64,000 nt of DNA from Pseudovibrio sp000156235 (lineage in GTDB: Bacteria; Pseudomonadota; Alphaproteobacteria; Rhizobiales; Stappiaceae), in contig NZ_DS996812.1 in assembly GCF_000156235.1 (NCBI RefSeq), positions 248,001 to 312,000 on the forward strand, given 5' to 3'. Below the pieces are notes generated by a model, which was given only the letters and a program-made list of their open reading frames with translations, was not told the DNA's origin and made no database searches. The translations under genes were made by a program, and so were the position numbers. Shown one piece after another: positions 27,299-34,324 of the stretch. How positions within the stretch are numbered: position 1 is the stretch's first letter; every line of letters begins with the position of its first letter.

Positions 27299-28297
27299 TT
27301 ATTCCTTCTCCCGCTCTACCTCTGCGGTGAGCGTTTTCAGGAACCGTTCGATACGGCGCTGCTGCATGGACTGGCCTTCGGCCCACTCGCGCATCATCTT
27401 CTGCTCAGAGCGTACATGCTGGACGAGGCCCTGAATGCCTTCTGCCAGTTTGCTCATGGCGGCGTTGGAGCCTTCATCCTGTGTGGTGCCTTTGGCTTCC
27501 ATGGACTTGCGCAGCTTGTCCAGCGTGATGCGCAGGTCAGCGGCCATATCTGCCGTGGTGCCGTTGCCCAGCTCGTCCGGGTCGATGTCCGTCAGGGTGG
27601 AGAGCCAGTCTTCCAGCTCCTGATAGAAGCGGTTCTGTGCCTGTCCTGCCTGCAGGTCGAGGAAGCCGAGAACGAGGGAACCGGTCAGACCAAGGAGGGA
27701 GGAGGAGAACGCGATGCCGAGGCCGGTCATCTGTGCGGTGATGCCGGAGACCAGATCTTCAAAGAGCACGTTGGCATCGCCGCCTGCTGCGTTCAGCGTG
27801 CTGACGGTGGTTGCCACTGCGCCCACGGTTTGCATCAGGCCCCAGAAGGTGCCGACCAGACCGAGGAAGATGAGCAAGCGGGTGAGGTAGCGGGAAATCT
27901 CGCGGGATTCATCCAGGCGCATGCCGATGGAATCGAGCATGGAGCGCATGGTGGTTGGCGAGATGGTCATGTCGCCCGCTTTGTTGCCAAGCAGGGTTGC
28001 CATAGGTGCCAGAAGGATTGGGGGACGGCGGACCTCAAGGCGCGGATCGCCGAGGCGGAAGCCGTTGACCCAGGATACTTCCGGGAAAATGCGAAGAACC
28101 TGCCGGAATGACAGGAGAATACCCAGTGTCGCGACGCCTACGATCAGGCCGTTCAATGCCGGGTTTGCCATGAAGGCTTCCGTGATTTGTCCAATCAAGA
28201 CAAAGGCGATGAAGCCTGCCAGGACCAGAAAAATAATCATGCGCCACAGATAAACCTGCGGGCTCGACAGACTGTAGGGATCGTAGTCGCGTGCCAT
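27299..28297 (-). CDS. MotA/TolQ/ExbB-like proton channel protein
   Basis: A 332-residue inner-membrane protein. Two early membrane helices (residues about 18-62) are followed by a cytoplasmic loop, then two helices with the family block LGLVGTFWGLMQTVGAVA and GLGIAFSSSLLGLTGSLVLGF. A charged C-terminal tail of about 100 residues follows. The ATG at 28297 has AGGAT just upstream; the frame is open to 28438. Three bases separate it from the MotB-like partner, so they form one transcript. The family arrangement implies use of the proton gradient for work at the cell wall. Confidence 0.82.
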   Translation of the reverse strand: MARDYDPYSLSSPQVYLWRMIIFLVLAGFIAFVLIGQITEAFMANPALNGLIVGVATLGILLSFRQVLRIFPEVSWVNGFRLGDPRLEVRRPPILLAPMATLLGNKAGDMTISPTTMRSMLDSIGMRLDESREISRYLTRLLIFLGLVGTFWGLMQTVGAVATTVSTLNAAGGDANVLFEDLVSGITAQMTGLGIAFSSSLLGLTGSLVLGFLDLQAGQAQNRFYQELEDWLSTLTDIDPDELGNGTTADMAADLRITLDKLRKSMEAKGTTQDEGSNAAMSKLAEGIQGLVQHVRSEQKMMREWAEGQSMQQRRIERFLKTLTAEVEREKE

Positions 28298-28522
28298 TAT
28301 CCTGCGTACATCTAAAGCAAAGCGGCTTCGTTTTGTCTGGTCAGACCAATCAAGCAGAACCCGCCTTAAAGTTAATGATGTCTTTAGATAACGCGATTTC
28401 CGGTTAATAGGAAACCGCAAATCGCCGCGATTGGGCAAGAAATGCGTAAGTTTTTAAATAAGTCGCATTTTCGCGCCCCTGATGCCGCGATTTGGACGGG
28501 ATGTGGTCATGGTGGGGTGGGG

Positions 28523-29230
28523 CTAATTAGAAAACTGCGTCACTAAAAATCTAGGTAATTGGTCCTCTAGCTCCCGAATATCTGAAAATAGAATAATTCG
28601 TCTGCTTTGTAGATCGAATGGAATTTCTGACTGATGCGAGGCAACCAGTAATGTAGGTTTTCCTATTGCTTGGGCTATGCCCAACTCATAAAAAACATTT
28701 GGGTTTCTACTGCCAACATTTGCTATAATAAGACGAGCTTTTAGCATTTGTCTCAAAATATGTTTTAAAATATCGCCTTCAGCATGCTCTTCGTCGCCTC
28801 GAACTGCTTTTAGTCCTAGCGAGTGGCAAACTCTCTTGATTGCCAAATAGGTATCATTTTCGCTGCTATTAAATGGAGTTAGAACAAAAACCAAACTTGG
28901 ATCGACTTCAAAGTCAATGTCTGCAAAAGCGAATTGATCCCAAAACCTATTGGATGATTTTGATGTACTAGTAAGTTTGTTGTTCTGTGCTGAAACTAAC
29001 AAGTGGTTGACTTCAAGCCATCTATCTTCATTGGATGTCAGTTCCCTATTTAGTTGCGCAATCTTTGCTTCCAATGAATCTCGAACGTATGACAGTTCTG
29101 CTCTTCCAATCTCCTCACGGTAGCGAGACTCGCGCCGAGAGTTGATGATAAGTAAACCAATAGTCAGTGCGGTAAAAGCGCCCAAGAATACTCCTGAGAG
29201 AGCAATGAGTAACTGGTAGTCTATGCTCAT
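28523..29230 (-). CDS. Membrane-anchored TIR/deoxyribosyltransferase-like protein
   Basis: A 235-residue protein. One membrane helix (residues 7-29) is followed by a predicted coiled coil (34-80) and then a C-terminal alpha/beta domain (113-230). That domain carries VFVLTPF, then RNPNVFYELG with Glu182, then KPTLLVA, the pattern of TIR-like and nucleoside 2-deoxyribosyltransferase-like nucleotide-binding domains in which this Glu is catalytic. It overlaps the upstream membrane protein gene by 4 bp. Base composition is much more AT-rich than flanking genes, suggesting transfer. A role in NAD- or nucleotide-directed defence is inferred, not shown. Confidence 0.65.
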   Translation of the reverse strand: MSIDYQLLIALSGVFLGAFTALTIGLLIINSRRESRYREEIGRAELSYVRDSLEAKIAQLNRELTSNEDRWLEVNHLLVSAQNNKLTSTSKSSNRFWDQFAFADIDFEVDPSLVFVLTPFNSSENDTYLAIKRVCHSLGLKAVRGDEEHAEGDILKHILRQMLKARLIIANVGSRNPNVFYELGIAQAIGKPTLLVASHQSEIPFDLQSRRIILFSDIRELEDQLPRFLVTQFSN

Positions 29231-29604
29231 TTGAGTTCTACCCCAATTTGAATTGTTATATAGATGATGAACAGGGAGATAGCGTAACTGATAAAGCTAT
29301 GAAATCCTGCCCAAAAATTTTGTGCATTAAGCAACTGCGCTTCAGATCTTTTGCTAAAGTAAGTTACAAATATAGCTGCTAATACATAAATTAGTACTCC
29401 ACCTAGCATAAGTTGGATATCTACTTCTTTTCTTGTTTGGTATAAAAAAGCAGCTAAGAAGGATATTGATAGGAATACTATATCTACTGGTAGTAAGCAT
29501 CCAGCTTTTACAAAGTCAAAAAACTTAACTTCTTGGCCCACGAAAAGCTTGAAGCCGAAGTTTAGAAAAAGAACACTGCACGGAAAAATTAAATCGTATA
29601 GCAT
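29227..29604 (-). CDS. Small polytopic membrane protein, partner of TIR-like gene
   Basis: A 125-residue protein with about four hydrophobic helices (roughly 2-20, 38-55, 64-82 and 99-121 from this start) joined by short charged loops. No family recognised. The ATG at 29604 has GGAAG about 11 bases upstream; a TTG at 29622 would add six residues. Its last 4 bases overlap the start of the TIR-like gene, so the two are translationally coupled. Strong AT bias matches its partner and contrasts with the rest of the window. Confidence 0.6.
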   Translation of the reverse strand: MLYDLIFPCSVLFLNFGFKLFVGQEVKFFDFVKAGCLLPVDIVFLSISFLAAFLYQTRKEVDIQLMLGGVLIYVLAAIFVTYFSKRSEAQLLNAQNFWAGFHSFISYAISLFIIYITIQIGVELK

Positions 29605-29622
29605 GCGGAATTTTACTTCCAA

Positions 29623-29886
29623 TCGTAGCGAAAACTAGAAATGCTTATCACAATCTAGGAACACTGCAAATCATTTAGTATCTGTTGCTAGTTAGCTGAG
29701 TTCGTTAGCCTCTCTCTTCCTCCGATTTCCCGTTACGCACACTTGTTAGAAGTTGCAATTTGACAAGATGCGAGTTTCATTCCACATTCATTTGTGAGGC
29801 GTCGAAACCTCTAACAACGCGATACCCGCTCCCGTTAACTAGCGGATTTTTTGTGCCTATTTTATAGTGCGCAGACCATTTGCTAT
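29623..29886. other. Intergenic region, AT-rich
   Basis: No gene recognised. A short CCGCT/AGCGG hairpin followed by ATTTTTTG lies near 29829-29858 and could be a weak plus-strand terminator. Confidence 0.3.
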
Positions 29887-29993
29887 GAGCGGGAGGGCGG
29901 TGAATACAACACCTTCTTCGGGAGGGAATAAGCCCGCCTGTCGTTGTCAGGTTTCGAACCTCCCGCTCGCCAGCGGGCCGTCGAAAGCCCGTA
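29887..29993 (+). promoter_or_regulatory. Structured leader upstream of a small ORF
   Basis: GAGCGGGAGG (29887-29896) pairs perfectly with CCTCCCGCTC (29959-29968). Inside it GGCGG can pair with CCGCC, and CCTG with CAGG. A further GGGC/GCCC hairpin follows. The block ends about 45 bases before the ATG at 30036. It may be a cis-acting RNA or a separate small RNA. Confidence 0.45.
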
Positions 29994-30035
29994 TGTCCAG
30001 CGGAACTTCAACAGCCAACAACGAGGGCTTTGAAT

Positions 30036-30302
30036 ATGGACGATCCCGCATGCGCCTGTGGCGCCACAAATACTCTTCAAAATGATATTGACGAAGTAAC
30101 CATTGCTGTCTCGGACTTGCAGAACCTTGCGTATATTCAGCAGCTTTTGCTGAGCGAGCGGATGCAGGATTCGCGGGAGCGGGATGCTTTGTTCACTTTG
30201 CATTACGCCTTTCGTGACCGCCTGGAGGCCTTAGAAAAAGCCTGCGGAACTTTATCGAGGGTCGCTCATCCGCAGCCGATAAACCTGACAGTGGCTTCCT
30301 GA
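30036..30302 (+). CDS. Hypothetical small protein
   Basis: An 88-residue protein, MDDPACACGATN at the start and mainly helical, with a central stretch rich in Leu, Gln, Glu and Arg. No signal, membrane helix or known motif. GAGGG about 8 bases before the ATG at 30036 supports translation; a TTG at 30030 is an alternative. It follows a strongly structured leader and precedes a palindrome and the first copy of a 73-bp direct repeat. Function unknown. Confidence 0.5.
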   Translation: MDDPACACGATNTLQNDIDEVTIAVSDLQNLAYIQQLLLSERMQDSRERDALFTLHYAFRDRLEALEKACGTLSRVAHPQPINLTVAS

Positions 30303-30357
30303 TCTCATCACTGTGATCGGCACCTGAAGGGCGGTCTATGCTCGGGCGTGTCTTAAT

Positions 30358-30382
30358 CCGAAAACCGGATTGGGCTTTTCGG
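30358..30382. repeat. Palindromic repeat-like hairpin
   Basis: CCGAAAA pairs with TTTTCGG across 11 bases. The CCGAAAACCGG edge is reminiscent of Rhizobiales palindromic repeats. Confidence 0.4.
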
Positions 30383-30402
30383 CGATACATTCCAACACCC
30401 TT

Positions 30403-30475
30403 GTTCAGCCCTCAATGGGTGTCCTGCTGGTCTGCGGTTTTGTCATCCCCGCCGCAGGCCAGTGCTTTGGTGTGT
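30403..30475 (+). repeat. 73-bp direct repeat, copy 1
   Basis: Differs from 31323-31395 at three positions only. Contains an internal hairpin, CTGGTCTGCGG (30427-30437) with CCGCAGGCCAG (30452-30462). The two copies flank the outer-membrane protein gene in the same orientation. Confidence 0.85.
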
Positions 30476-30520
30476 TTGCATTGCAGGACATTGCAGATGA
30501 TGAGTGTGCTTTCGGCAATG

Positions 30521-30554
30521 AAAAAAAGCGGATTGCCTGAAGCAACCCGCTTTT
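30521..30554 (-). terminator. Terminator of the outer-membrane protein gene
   Basis: AAAAGCGG-A-TTGC pairs with GCAA-C-CCGCTTTT. On the minus strand the stem is followed by seven T residues. Confidence 0.82.
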
Positions 30555-30580
30555 GAACTGAGGATCAATGCGATCAACTC

Positions 30581-31159
30581 TTAGAATGAGTAGCGCAGAC
30601 CAACGTTGAACTGGTTCTGATGAGCAGTAACATCAACACCATTGGTCACTTTGGTTTTGAAGTTGTACTGGAATGAGTATTCGGCTAGCAGCTCAAGGTT
30701 CTCTGAGATTTCGTAGCCTACACCAGCACCCAACTTAGTAGAGAAGTGATTGGTTGTGTTCTTGAAGGAATCGACACCATCGTCAAAGTCGATTTTCATA
30801 TGAGAAAGGCCAGCACCCAAACCGACGAAGGGAGTAAAGGCGGTCTCATTTTCGAAGTCGTAGTATGCGACTGCCAAAATGTCCCATACATCGATGTCTG
30901 TCGCGTTTTTGGAAAACGCAGCGTAACCGCCTTCTAGACCAATGCGGAAGTTGTTGTAAACGTATGCGCCAGCACCGATACGGCCGCTAAAACCTTCGTC
31001 CTTGAAGGTGTTGTCATCACCACCTTTTACATCTTCGGTGATGCTGCCCAAAGACAGGCCGCCTGTGCCCTGAACGTACCAGTCGTTTGCATTTGCAGAT
31101 GTGATGGCGCCTGTAGAAATTGCAGCTGCTGCAAGAGCGATCAAGAGATTGTTTTTCAT
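30581..31159 (-). CDS. Outer-membrane beta-barrel protein
   Basis: A 192-residue protein with a signal peptide (MKNNLLIALAAAAISTGAITSANA), alternating hydrophobic strands through the mature region, and the terminal aromatic residue (RYSF) needed for outer-membrane insertion. The block FTPFVGLGAGLSHMKID and a following VGYEISENLELLAEYSF strand match the opacity/porin-like small-barrel family (about 8 strands). Start chosen at 31159 for the signal peptide; ATG at 31171 is possible. Terminated by a strong hairpin. Flanked by two near-identical 73-bp direct repeats. Confidence 0.8.
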   Translation of the reverse strand: MKNNLLIALAAAAISTGAITSANANDWYVQGTGGLSLGSITEDVKGGDDNTFKDEGFSGRIGAGAYVYNNFRIGLEGGYAAFSKNATDIDVWDILAVAYYDFENETAFTPFVGLGAGLSHMKIDFDDGVDSFKNTTNHFSTKLGAGVGYEISENLELLAEYSFQYNFKTKVTNGVDVTAHQNQFNVGLRYSF

Positions 31160-31504
31160 TTTAAAACTCATAGGAATGAAGAGAAAGCATGATTGATGCA
31201 TATAATACGCAACTAAAAATAGAAATATATATAACTATAAAATCTATAGTAGTTGCATGATTGCTACATCTTCTTAGTGAGATGGCTAATCGTTATTCCT
31301 CGCGTGAGGCTGACTCAGAGGGGTTCAGCCCTTGATGGGTGTTCTGCTGGTCTGCGGTTTTGTCATCCCCGCCGCAGGCCAGTGCTTTGGTGTGTGTGGT
31401 GCGCATATCGGGAAAACTACGTAAATTTTGCGAGGCTTGACGTATACAAGAGGTGATTGGGGTTATATGTTAGGTAGTTCTAATTTTAACTAGTTTGAAT
31501 CGCC
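31160..31504. other. Intergenic region holding the second direct repeat
   Basis: Upstream region of the barrel-protein gene (AT-rich near 31200-31260, probably its promoter) and of the LuxR-type regulator. It includes direct-repeat copy 2; nothing else was recognised. Confidence 0.4.
31323..31395 (+). repeat. 73-bp direct repeat, copy 2
   Basis: Same sequence as 30403-30475 except for three bases near its left end, 920 bp away in the same orientation. The internal 11-bp hairpin is retained. Confidence 0.85.
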
Positions 31505-32101
31505 ATGAGTTCTTTAAAGCGCAAGTTTCAGACCGTTGATTTGATGAATGCGGGTGTTTTGACGCTGGAGAATGGCAGGGTTTCGGGTGTGAATGCGGTG
31601 GCGGGCCGTCTGCTGGAGCAGGGGGTGTTGCTGGCGCAGGTGGATCAGAGGCTGGCTCTGCTGGATAACAATCACGAGTTTGAGCAGGCGCTTGCACAGG
31701 CTCAGGCGGAGAATAAGTCCTGCGAGTTTTATCGGGCTCATGAGGGCAAGCATGGCGGCTTTCTGGTGCAGGTGCATTATGAAGCACCGCAACATCCAAT
31801 GGCGCCGCATCTTCATCTGATCTGTATTTTTCAGCTGGGGCACAGCAATGGCTTGCCGGAGAACGTGTTTTCTTCGTTTTGTAGGTTGTTTGGGCTGAGC
31901 CCGGCAGAAGGGCGCGTGGTGCGGGCTATTCTGGAAGGGGTAGACGTGACCGAGTATGCGCTCGGAGCTGACATTCAACCGGATACGGCGCGCAAGCAGT
32001 TGAAGAGTGCGCAGGGCAAGCTGAAGATGAAGGATCAGAAGCAGCTTTTACGCTCTTACATGCAGTATGCGGCGGCACATCAGTTTATCGTGCAGATGTA
32101 A
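31505..32101 (+). CDS. LuxR-type helix-turn-helix regulator
   Basis: A 198-residue protein. The C-terminal 60 residues read as a LuxR/GerE helix-turn-helix (LSPAEGRVVRAILEG, then ADIQPDTARKQLKSAQGKL, where the second helix contacts DNA). The N-terminal 120 residues are unassigned and may sense a ligand; they show no receiver-domain aspartates, so it is probably not a response regulator. The gene stands alone, with the PPP phosphatase converging 10 bp after its stop. Target genes are unknown; the adjacent barrel-protein gene is one candidate by position. Confidence 0.7.
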   Translation: MSSLKRKFQTVDLMNAGVLTLENGRVSGVNAVAGRLLEQGVLLAQVDQRLALLDNNHEFEQALAQAQAENKSCEFYRAHEGKHGGFLVQVHYEAPQHPMAPHLHLICIFQLGHSNGLPENVFSSFCRLFGLSPAEGRVVRAILEGVDVTEYALGADIQPDTARKQLKSAQGKLKMKDQKQLLRSYMQYAAAHQFIVQM

Positions 32102-32110
32102 GGTCTTGCG

Positions 32111-32881
32111 CTATTTGTGCGTGGGGATGAAGTCGAAGAGTTCCCAGCCGTCTGTGGTGGCGGTGATGTACTGCATTTCGCTGCCTTCCAGCACGGCGCA
32201 GGTGAGCTGGCCGGAGGCATAGGCCTCGGTGTCTACATCCAGCCGGTTGGTGCGGCGGTCGATGTGTTCCACGGGAGTGTGGCCGTGGACGACGAAGAGG
32301 CCGAAGCTTTTCTCATAATTGAGGAAAGGGCCGCGGATCCACATGAGCTCATCTTCGCTTTGCTCTTCCAGTGCCACTTCGGGACGAATGCCAGCGTGGA
32401 CGAACAGGTAGTCGCCGCGTTTGTAGTAGAGTTCCAATGATCTGAAGAAGGTTTCGTGCAGCTTGGAGAAGTTCTCTCTGAAGATGGTCTGCACACTTTC
32501 TGCGCCTGCGGAGCCCATCAGGTCGTGGTGGGAGAGGCCGTAGGACAGCAGGGTTTCCATGCCGCCCAGATCTTCCCAATGGTAGAGCGTGCCAGCGTCT
32601 TCCAGAAATTCCAGCAAGGATGCTTCGTGATTGCCTTTCAGGCAGATCTGGCGGGGCGTGCGGTGGTGGTTGTCGACGAGGAAATCGATGACACCCTGAC
32701 TGTCCGGCCCACGGTCGATGTAATCGCCGAGGAAGACGGTTACGGGGTCGGCGATCGGGCGCTTTTGCAGGTCGCTCTCGATGGCTTTGCCCATGGTTTC
32801 CAGTAGGTCTAGCCTGCCGTGGATGTCACCGACTGCGTAAATGCGTGTCCCTTCCGGAAGTGTTGGATAGGGTTTTGGCAT
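32111..32881 (-). CDS. PPP-family serine/threonine phosphatase-like metallophosphoesterase
   Basis: A 256-residue cytoplasmic enzyme with the full PPP signature set: GDIHGR near residue 18, GDYIDRGP near 52, GNHE near 82, then a histidine in VHAGI and VHGHTP near 200. These bind two metal ions for phosphoester hydrolysis. Bacterial members remove phosphate from proteins or act on dinucleoside polyphosphates (ApaH-like). The substrate is not decidable here. It stands alone, converging with the regulator gene. Confidence 0.88.
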   Translation of the reverse strand: MPKPYPTLPEGTRIYAVGDIHGRLDLLETMGKAIESDLQKRPIADPVTVFLGDYIDRGPDSQGVIDFLVDNHHRTPRQICLKGNHEASLLEFLEDAGTLYHWEDLGGMETLLSYGLSHHDLMGSAGAESVQTIFRENFSKLHETFFRSLELYYKRGDYLFVHAGIRPEVALEEQSEDELMWIRGPFLNYEKSFGLFVVHGHTPVEHIDRRTNRLDVDTEAYASGQLTCAVLEGSEMQYITATTDGWELFDFIPTHK

Positions 32882-32961
32882 GGTTGTCCCGTTCCAAATA
32901 ATGGTCTGTGTCGTGTCATTGGTGATGCCAATCTACTTTAAGAAAACAAATGAGGAGCAAA

Positions 32962-32997
32962 CCCACAGCCTCAATTTGTTGGCTTTGCGGCTGTGGG
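32962..32997 (-). terminator. Probable terminator of the DUF2938 gene
   Basis: CCCACAGCC pairs perfectly with GGCTGTGGG across 18 bases. On the minus strand it is followed by TTTGCTCC, a weak T-tract. Confidence 0.5.
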
Positions 32998-33011
32998 CTG
33001 CTGGACGTGCC

Positions 33012-33509
33012 TTATAGGGGGAGGGAGATCAGGCACAGTCCGGTGAGGTAGAGGCCAAGGCCGAAGGACATGTGGGCGATGAAGCTTCTTATTCTAGCAA
33101 TCTTCGGGGCAGGTGTTTTAGCGGCAGCGATGCCAAAGCCAAACGCGGGTTGCATGAGGAAGAAGGGAAAACCCAAGGAGAGGAAGCCGATGACAAGTGG
33201 CATCAGGATGGTTGGGTTTTGCAGCCAGTCTGGTCCGGTGACCGCCAGCATCAATAGCGCCAGCATGACACCGATGGCGTAGTGGGCGACCCAACCGATG
33301 GAATGTTCAAACGGCTGGGGCGGGCTCTGCATGATGGTTTGGTGTGCGTATTGTCCGCGCGGCATGCTGAGCATCCAGCGGCCCACAAGGCGGTAGTCCA
33401 AAGCTGGGATGGAGAAGAAGCGAAGCCGAACCCAGGCGACCAGATCCATGAAAATTGTTGCGCCAATGCCCAGGAGGAGAGCGTTGACCAGAAGACTTGT
33501 TGCGTGCAC
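33012..33509 (-). CDS. DUF2938 family membrane protein
   Basis: A 165-residue protein with four membrane helices (about 5-24, 75-95, 100-125 and 138-162). The pattern ATIFMDLVAWVRLRFF, then GRWMLSMPRGQYAH, then HSIGWVAHYAIGV matches DUF2938. Its function is unknown. It has no close gene partner and ends at a hairpin. The upstream gap to 33853 shows nothing further. Confidence 0.75.
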   Translation of the reverse strand: MHATSLLVNALLLGIGATIFMDLVAWVRLRFFSIPALDYRLVGRWMLSMPRGQYAHQTIMQSPPQPFEHSIGWVAHYAIGVMLALLMLAVTGPDWLQNPTILMPLVIGFLSLGFPFFLMQPAFGFGIAAAKTPAPKIARIRSFIAHMSFGLGLYLTGLCLISLPL

Positions 33510-33852
33510 GTTTTTGCCTTTCCTTCTAGGAATTTAGCTAAAAGTGCCACTTCAAGTCGACTTGAGGTCAAGCAGTTTCTGTTTGGTTTTAATGAATAAC
33601 TTTGCTCAGGCTAACAGGGGCGGAGTGCTTGCTGTTTTGACTTTTGAGTGTTTGTTCTGGCCATGAAAGATACAAGCTGGTCTGGGGCTAATGTTCTTCC
33701 GTTGGGTTATTATATTTCAACGATTCTATTTTTAGAGAAATAAAATATCAATTTCGTCGTTTGGTTGTGCTCTTCGATACACTTGGGGCTTTGTTGCTTC
33801 TCTACGCTCATGGTGTTCGCTTTTTGCTTCATGCAGTTTTGGGGAGAGCATA
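33510..33852. other. Divergent intergenic region
   Basis: About 340 bases between the DUF2938 gene and the chaperone-like gene. It must contain the promoters of both. No recognised type III regulon promoter box was seen. Confidence 0.35.
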
Positions 33853-34302
33853 ATGGGGCGATGTCAGGAGACGGAATTACTGGACCTATTTGAACGGCTT
33901 GCCGCACTGTTGCACTTGCCGGATCTGGCACCCAACAGAGCGGGGCAGGTCGCGCTTCATTCAGATGAGCACCATCTGACGACAATGATTTCGGCGCGCT
34001 ATCAGGAGCGGCGTTATGAAGTGCAGCTTGAGGCTGATGTCTTTCCGGAAAATGGCCTTGAACTGCCACAACTGAAAAGCCTTTTGGCACGTGTTGGGCA
34101 ACTTACATCTTTTGGCCTTATCCTAGATGCGCAGCAGCATTATGCGGTGCGCCAGCAACTCCTCTTACACATGAGCGATCCCGTTGAGCATCTGATGGAA
34201 GCTTTGAAGAGCTTTATTGGTGAAGCTTTGCAGCTGCGCCATTCGCTAAGTGATGCCGGAGGAGCAGAAAGCCAGTGGACCTCGGAGCATATATTGGTCT
34301 GA
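33853..34302 (+). CDS. Putative type III secretion chaperone (CesT-like)
   Basis: A 149-residue, acidic, cytoplasmic protein. Its layout follows CesT/Tir chaperones: an N-terminal helix rich in Leu and Phe (ELLDLFERLAALLHLPDLAP), alternating strands through the middle, and a C-terminal amphipathic helix. It lies immediately upstream (22 bp) of a long candidate effector on the same strand, the usual arrangement of a secretion chaperone and its client. No secretion apparatus is in the window, so this is a remote effector locus or a coincidence of shape. The call rests on size, composition and neighbour. Confidence 0.55.
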   Translation: MGRCQETELLDLFERLAALLHLPDLAPNRAGQVALHSDEHHLTTMISARYQERRYEVQLEADVFPENGLELPQLKSLLARVGQLTSFGLILDAQQHYAVRQQLLLHMSDPVEHLMEALKSFIGEALQLRHSLSDAGGAESQWTSEHILV

Positions 34303-34324
34303 GTGGTTTGGGAGGAACGCCACC

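Noticed and set aside
27266..28111. 281-residue plus-strand frame opposite the MotA-like gene
   Set aside because: Cys/Glu/His-rich antisense frame with no family signal; it is a shadow of the real gene.
26261..29604. Complete Zorya-type defence system
   Set aside because: A ZorA/ZorB-like pair is present, but no ZorC, ZorD or ZorE protein or helicase/nuclease follows. The neighbouring TIR-like pair is not a known Zorya component.
30403..31395. Composite insertion sequence around the barrel-protein gene
   Set aside because: The flanking repeats are direct, short and without a transposase or visible target-site duplication.
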